This document shows positions 60,456 to 64,000 of a stretch of DNA of 64,000 bases, one piece after another. The notes under the pieces were generated by a model that saw only the letters and a list, made by a program, of their open reading frames with translations, made no database searches and had not been told where the DNA came from. This DNA comes from Roseateles_B sp051857535 (GTDB taxonomy: Bacteria; Pseudomonadota; Gammaproteobacteria; Burkholderiales; Burkholderiaceae_C). The stretch covers positions 1 through 64,000 of the forward strand of contig NZ_JBPZGY010000011.1 in assembly GCF_051857535.1 (NCBI RefSeq), given 5' to 3'. The position numbers were made by a program, and so were the translations under genes. Position 1 is the stretch's first letter, and each line of letters starts with the position of its first letter.

Positions 60456-61829
60456 TCAGGCCAGCGCCGCCAACAGCTTCTCGTGTATGCCGCCGAAACC
60501 GCCGTTGCTCATGCACAGCACATGGTCGCCGGGACGGGCGGCCTTCACGATGGCGGCAACCAGCGCGTCGACGCCCTCGTGCACCTGGGCCTGCTCGCCC
60601 ATGGGCAGCAGGGCCTCGGCGGCGTCCCAGCCCAGACCGGCCTGGTTGCAGAAGGCCAGGTCCACCTCTTCCAGCGCCCAGGGCAGTTGGGCCTTCATGG
60701 TGCCCAGCTTCATGGTGTTGGAGCGCGGCTCGAAGACGGCCAGGATGCGTTCCGAGGGCGCGATGCGGCGGCGCAGGCCGTTGACCGTGGTGCGGATGGC
60801 AGTGGGGTGGTGGGCGAAGTCGTCATAGACCTTGACGCCGCCGGCCTCGCCGCGCAGCTCCAGGCGGCGGCGCACGTTCTTGAAGACGGCCAGCGCGGCG
60901 GCAGCCTGCTCAGGCGTCACGCCCAGGTGCTCGGCCGCGGCCATGGCGGCCAGGGCATTGAGCTGGTTGTGCTCGCCGGCCAGCTCCCATTCCACGCGGG
61001 CCACTTTGAGCGCGCCGCGCAGCACGTCGAAGGCCGAAGGTTCGCCGCGTGCGCGCAAGGTGCCGGGCTCTTCCTTGCGAGCGCCGAAGCGCTGCACCTC
61101 GCTCCAGCAGCCGCGCTGCAGCACGCGCTGCAGGGCCTCCTCGCGCGCATTGACGACCAGGCGGCCGCTGGGCGGCACGGTCCGCACCAGGTGGTGGAAC
61201 TGGGTCTCGATGGCGGCGAGGTCCGGGAAGATGTCCGCGTGGTCGTACTCGAGGTTGTTGAGCACGGCGGTGCGCGGGCGGTAGTGGACGAACTTGCTGC
61301 GCTTGTCGAAGAAGGCGGTGTCGTACTCGTCCGCTTCGATGACGAAGGGCGCGCCGGGCTTCACCGTGCCCAGACGCGCCGAGACGTTGAAGTTCTGCGG
61401 CACGCCGCCCACCAGGAAGCCGGGGTTCAGGCCTGCGTGTTCGAGGATCCAGGCCAGCATGGAGGTGGTCGTGGTCTTGCCGTGCGTGCCGGCCACGGCC
61501 AGCACATGACGGCCCTGCAGCACATGCTCGGCCAGCCACTGCGGGCCGCTGGTGTAGGGCAGGCCGGCGTCCAGGATGGCTTCCATCAGCGGGAAGCGGC
61601 CCTCGCTGGAGCGGGTGACCACGTTGCCGATCACGAAGAGGTCGGGCTTCAGGTTCAGCTGCTCGGCGCCGAAGCCCTCGATCAGCTCGATGCCCAGGGC
61701 CTCCAACTGCGTGGACATGGGCGGATAGACATTGGCATCGCAACCGGTGACGCGATGGCCCGCCTCGCGGGCCAGGGCCGCCAGACCGCCCATGAAGGTG
61801 CCGCAGATGCCGAGGATGTGGATGTGCAT
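60456..61829 (-). CDS. mpl: UDP-N-acetylmuramate:L-alanyl-gamma-D-glutamyl-meso-diaminopimelate ligase
   Basis: The 457-residue Mur-ligase family enzyme reattaches recycled tripeptide to UDP-MurNAc, the cytosolic salvage step for cell wall peptides (AmpD in this window acts earlier in the same route). It begins MHIHILGICGTFMGGLA, has the ATP loop AGTHGKTTTTSML, VIEADEYDTAFFDKRSKF and NNLEYDHADIF, and ends with DDFAHHPTAI and VFEPRSNTMKLG. The start at 61829 matches the family. Confidence 0.95.
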   Translation of the reverse strand: MHIHILGICGTFMGGLAALAREAGHRVTGCDANVYPPMSTQLEALGIELIEGFGAEQLNLKPDLFVIGNVVTRSSEGRFPLMEAILDAGLPYTSGPQWLAEHVLQGRHVLAVAGTHGKTTTTSMLAWILEHAGLNPGFLVGGVPQNFNVSARLGTVKPGAPFVIEADEYDTAFFDKRSKFVHYRPRTAVLNNLEYDHADIFPDLAAIETQFHHLVRTVPPSGRLVVNAREEALQRVLQRGCWSEVQRFGARKEEPGTLRARGEPSAFDVLRGALKVARVEWELAGEHNQLNALAAMAAAEHLGVTPEQAAAALAVFKNVRRRLELRGEAGGVKVYDDFAHHPTAIRTTVNGLRRRIAPSERILAVFEPRSNTMKLGTMKAQLPWALEEVDLAFCNQAGLGWDAAEALLPMGEQAQVHEGVDALVAAIVKAARPGDHVLCMSNGGFGGIHEKLLAALA

Positions 61830-61845
61830 GGTGTGCTGCGAAAGG

Positions 61846-62520
61846 TCAGTCGCCGAACCAGACCGGCACATGGGCCAGGGCCTGATCCAGGCTGGGGAGG
61901 ACCAGGCATCGCGGGGCGATGGCCGGGTCGGGTTCTTTGAGGTCGGGCACCAGGACCACGCCCATGCCGGCCGTCAGGGCGCCCTGGGCGCCATAGCTGG
62001 AGTCCTCGAACACCAGGCAGTCGCTCGCCGGGTGTTGCAGGCTGCGCGCGGCCAGCTCGAAGAGGTCTGGATGCGGCTTGCCGCGGGCGACCTGGTCACC
62101 GCCATGGATGGGGTCGAAGTGCGCCAGGATGCCCGCGGCCCCCAGGCGGTCCAGCACCTTGGCATGCCGCGTGGACGAGGCCACGGCGCAGGGGATGCCG
62201 CGCTGGCGCAGGGCCTGCAGCAGGGGCAGCACGCCCGGCTTGAGGTCAAAGCCGCGGCCCGCGAAGCGCCGCGCCACCTCGGCGTCGACGGCCTCGTACA
62301 TGCGCTCGGCGGCGTCGAGGGAGCCGAACCAGCCGGCGAGCAGCGCCAGGCAGTCGGCTCGGTTGCGGCCCACGGTCAGCCGGTAGTCGGCCGGCGTCAG
62401 GGCACGGCCCGCCTCGGCCGACAGGCGCAGCCAGGCGTCCTGGATGGGCCGCTCGGAATCGAGCAGCAGCCCGTCCATGTCGAAGACCGCCGCTCGGTAG
62501 CGGCGGGAGGCGGTGCTCAT
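61846..62520 (-). CDS. HAD-superfamily phosphatase/phosphomutase (subfamily IA)
   Basis: The 224-residue protein has motif I AVFDMDGLLLDSE with the Asp pair, a helical cap domain, the motif II Ser/Thr in AVASSTRHAKV, Lys in GKPHPDLF and the acidic motif in VFEDSSYGAQGA. The LLLDSE start and overall layout are those of beta-phosphoglucomutase-like or YniC-type sugar phosphatases. The substrate is unknown. It lies between mpl (16 bp away) and hemL (15 bp away) on the same strand. Confidence 0.88.
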   Translation of the reverse strand: MSTASRRYRAAVFDMDGLLLDSERPIQDAWLRLSAEAGRALTPADYRLTVGRNRADCLALLAGWFGSLDAAERMYEAVDAEVARRFAGRGFDLKPGVLPLLQALRQRGIPCAVASSTRHAKVLDRLGAAGILAHFDPIHGGDQVARGKPHPDLFELAARSLQHPASDCLVFEDSSYGAQGALTAGMGVVLVPDLKEPDPAIAPRCLVLPSLDQALAHVPVWFGD

Positions 62521-62535
62521 GGCGTCAGACTGTCT

Positions 62536-63822
62536 TCAGCGCAGGGCCTGGCGCGCGGCTTCCAGGGTGGCGGCGATGTCGGCGTCTGTGTGGGCGGCCG
62601 AGACGAAGCCGGCTTCGTAAAGGGCCGGGGCCAGGTAGACGCCGCGGTCCAGCATGCCGTGGAAGAAGGCGTTGAAGCGGGCGCCGTCGGTGGTCATGAC
62701 GGTCTTGTAGTTCTGCGGCAGCTCGGGCAGCAGGAAGAAGCCGAACATGCCGCCCTGGCAATCCGCACTGAAGGGCACGCCGTTCTCGGCGGCCACGGCC
62801 TTGAGCCCGTCGACCAGCTGCCGGGTCTTCGCGGAGAGGCTGTCGAAGAAGCCGGGCTTCTGGATCTCGCGCAGCGTGGCCAGGCCGCAGGCGGTGGCCA
62901 CCGGGTTGCCCGACAGCGTGCCGGCCTGGTAGACGCCGCCCAGCGGGGCCAGGTGCTTCATGATCTCCCGGCTGGCGCCGAAGGCCGCCAGGGGCATGCC
63001 GCCACCGATGACTTTGCCGAAGGTGCTGATGTCCGGCTTGAAGCCCGGCAGCAGGCTGGCGTAGTGGCCCTGGGCACTGTGCAGGCCCACGCGGAAGCCG
63101 GTCATGACCTCGTCAAAGACCAGCAGGGCGCCGTGCTGGGTGCAGAGCTCGCGCAGGCGCTTGACGAAGGGCAGGGCGGCCCGCACGAAGTTCATGTTGC
63201 CTGCGATGGGTTCGATGATCACGCAGGCCAGCTCGTGGCCGTAGAGCGAGAAGGCCTCTTCCAACTGGGCCAGGTTGTTGTACTCCAGCACAACGGTGTG
63301 CTGGGCCACCTCGGCCGGCACGCCAGCGCTGGTGGGGTTGCCGAAGGTGGCCAGGCCCGAGCCGGCCTTGACCAGCAGGCTGTCGGTGTGGCCGTGGTAG
63401 CAGCCCTCGAATTTGATGAACTTGCTGCGGCCGGTGGCGCCGCGGGCCAGGCGAATGGCGCTCATGGTGGCCTCGGTGCCGGAACTGACCAGGCGCACCT
63501 GCTCCATGGAGGGCACGAGCTTGAGGATTTCCTCGGCCAGTTCGATCTCGCGCTCAGTGGGCGCACCGAAGGAAAAACCGTCCAGGGCCGCCTTCTGCAC
63601 GGCCTCCAGCACGGCTGGATGGCCGTGGCCCAGGATCATCGGACCCCAGGATCCGATGTAATCAATGTAACTCTTTGCGTCAGCATCAAAGATGTAGGCG
63701 CCGCTGCCGCGAGTGATGAAGCGGGGCGTGCCTCCGACGGCGCGGAAGGCGCGGACGGGCGAGTTCACGCCCCCCGGGATCACGCGCTGGGCGCGCTCGA
63801 ACAGGGTCTGGTTCTGGCTCAT
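62536..63822 (-). CDS. hemL: Glutamate-1-semialdehyde 2,1-aminomutase
   Basis: The 428-residue PLP enzyme converts glutamate-1-semialdehyde to 5-aminolevulinate, the second step of C5 tetrapyrrole synthesis. It starts LFERAQRVIPGGVNSPVRAF and has SSGTEATMSAIRLARG, the DEVMTGFR cofactor motif and the PLP-binding Lys270 in STFGKVIGGGMPLAAFG. It is the first gene of the visible minus-strand run hemL-HAD-mpl. Confidence 0.97.
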   Translation of the reverse strand: MSQNQTLFERAQRVIPGGVNSPVRAFRAVGGTPRFITRGSGAYIFDADAKSYIDYIGSWGPMILGHGHPAVLEAVQKAALDGFSFGAPTEREIELAEEILKLVPSMEQVRLVSSGTEATMSAIRLARGATGRSKFIKFEGCYHGHTDSLLVKAGSGLATFGNPTSAGVPAEVAQHTVVLEYNNLAQLEEAFSLYGHELACVIIEPIAGNMNFVRAALPFVKRLRELCTQHGALLVFDEVMTGFRVGLHSAQGHYASLLPGFKPDISTFGKVIGGGMPLAAFGASREIMKHLAPLGGVYQAGTLSGNPVATACGLATLREIQKPGFFDSLSAKTRQLVDGLKAVAAENGVPFSADCQGGMFGFFLLPELPQNYKTVMTTDGARFNAFFHGMLDRGVYLAPALYEAGFVSAAHTDADIAATLEAARQALR

Positions 63823-63842
63823 GGGATCGGTTCGGAGGGGAT

Positions 63843-64000
63843 TCAGTGGATGCGGCGCGGACCCTTGCTGGGTTCGTCCATCATCAGGTCGTGGCTGTGC
63901 TCATGCTCGGTGGCGGCAGCGGGTTCGCCCTCCTCCCCGGGCGGCAGGGCCCAGAAGAAGCGGTCGGGCACCACATTGCCCATGCCGGGGCGGAAGCCGG
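63843..64000 (-). CDS. 3' end of an unidentified gene upstream of hemL
   Basis: From the window edge down to a TGA at 63843-63845, 52 codons plus a partial codon are open on the minus strand. The visible C-terminus contains RPGMGNVVPDRFFWALPPGEE and a His/Glu/Asp-rich tail with EHEHSHD, ending KGPRRIH. The tail could bind metals. The gene starts outside the window and I do not recognise the family. The gap to hemL is 20 bp, so they may be co-transcribed. Confidence 0.55.
   Translation of the reverse strand, partial: GFRPGMGNVVPDRFFWALPPGEEGEPAAATEHEHSHDLMMDEPSKGPRRIH

Overview
The window looks like chromosomal core DNA of a high-GC betaproteobacterium in the order Burkholderiales, probably the Rubrivivax/Roseateles/Leptothrix side. 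The evidence is the gene order (ffh next to a CcsA-type gene and pilS-pilR-ampD; accB-accC-prmA-DUF3426; RNB nuclease-tonB-aroE-mtgA; serB-mfd), a PAKK-repeat histone H1-like protein with a WPFPTG tail, and the strong third-position GC bias. I recognise no rRNA or tRNA gene, no CRISPR array and no prophage. The only mobile DNA is the tip of an IS3-type insertion sequence at the left edge.

Layout. 1-190: IS tip and a bidirectional terminator. 189-6623: ffh, divergent from ccsA, then a small zinc-ribbon protein, pilS, pilR and ampD with overlapping ends. 6624-12504: nrdA and nrdB (class Ia ribonucleotide reductase), with a promoter embedded in two NrdR boxes and a leader of about 350 nt, then the lysine-rich nucleoid protein. 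12718-17705 (minus strand): aroQ, accB, accC, prmA and a DUF3426 protein, with two hairpin-rich spacers in the acc part. 17915-23703 (minus): a compact run RNB exoribonuclease, TonB-like protein, aroE, mtgA, a conserved hypothetical and a TlpA-like thioredoxin. 24238-27855: a periplasmic solute-binding protein overlapping an OmpR-type regulator and its histidine kinase, with no transporter permease. 27873-32615 (minus): TonB-dependent receptor, FucP-type sugar permease and a cytochrome b561. 32819-36735: LysR regulator, metallo-hydrolase lipoprotein, a DUF523 (TudS-like) protein, an SDR and a YqiA-like esterase.

36959-48233: a large secreted metalloprotease, nadB and nadA flanking a ComFB-like gene, an AraC regulator divergent from an MFS pump, a TPP enzyme, an S4 protein and an RraA-like protein. 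48247-57172 (minus): a GGDEF-EAL protein, a flavin reductase, an unrecognised anchored protein, serB and mfd. 57408-60420: a 55-residue basic protein, an FAD oxidoreductase and a polysaccharide deacetylase. 60456-64000 (minus): mpl, a HAD phosphatase, hemL and the 3' end of one more gene.

The most interesting signals are not single genes. (1) The binding protein-regulator-kinase operon next to a TonB receptor/sugar permease pair suggests a substrate-sensing circuit. (2) Six genes have a -10-like hexamer placed exactly 6 nt before the ATG, which predicts leaderless mRNAs. (3) The 9-mer CAGGTCTTG recurs eight times. (4) Several hairpin-rich or repeated intergenic structures occur, including a perfect 23-bp inverted repeat near 39.8 kb.
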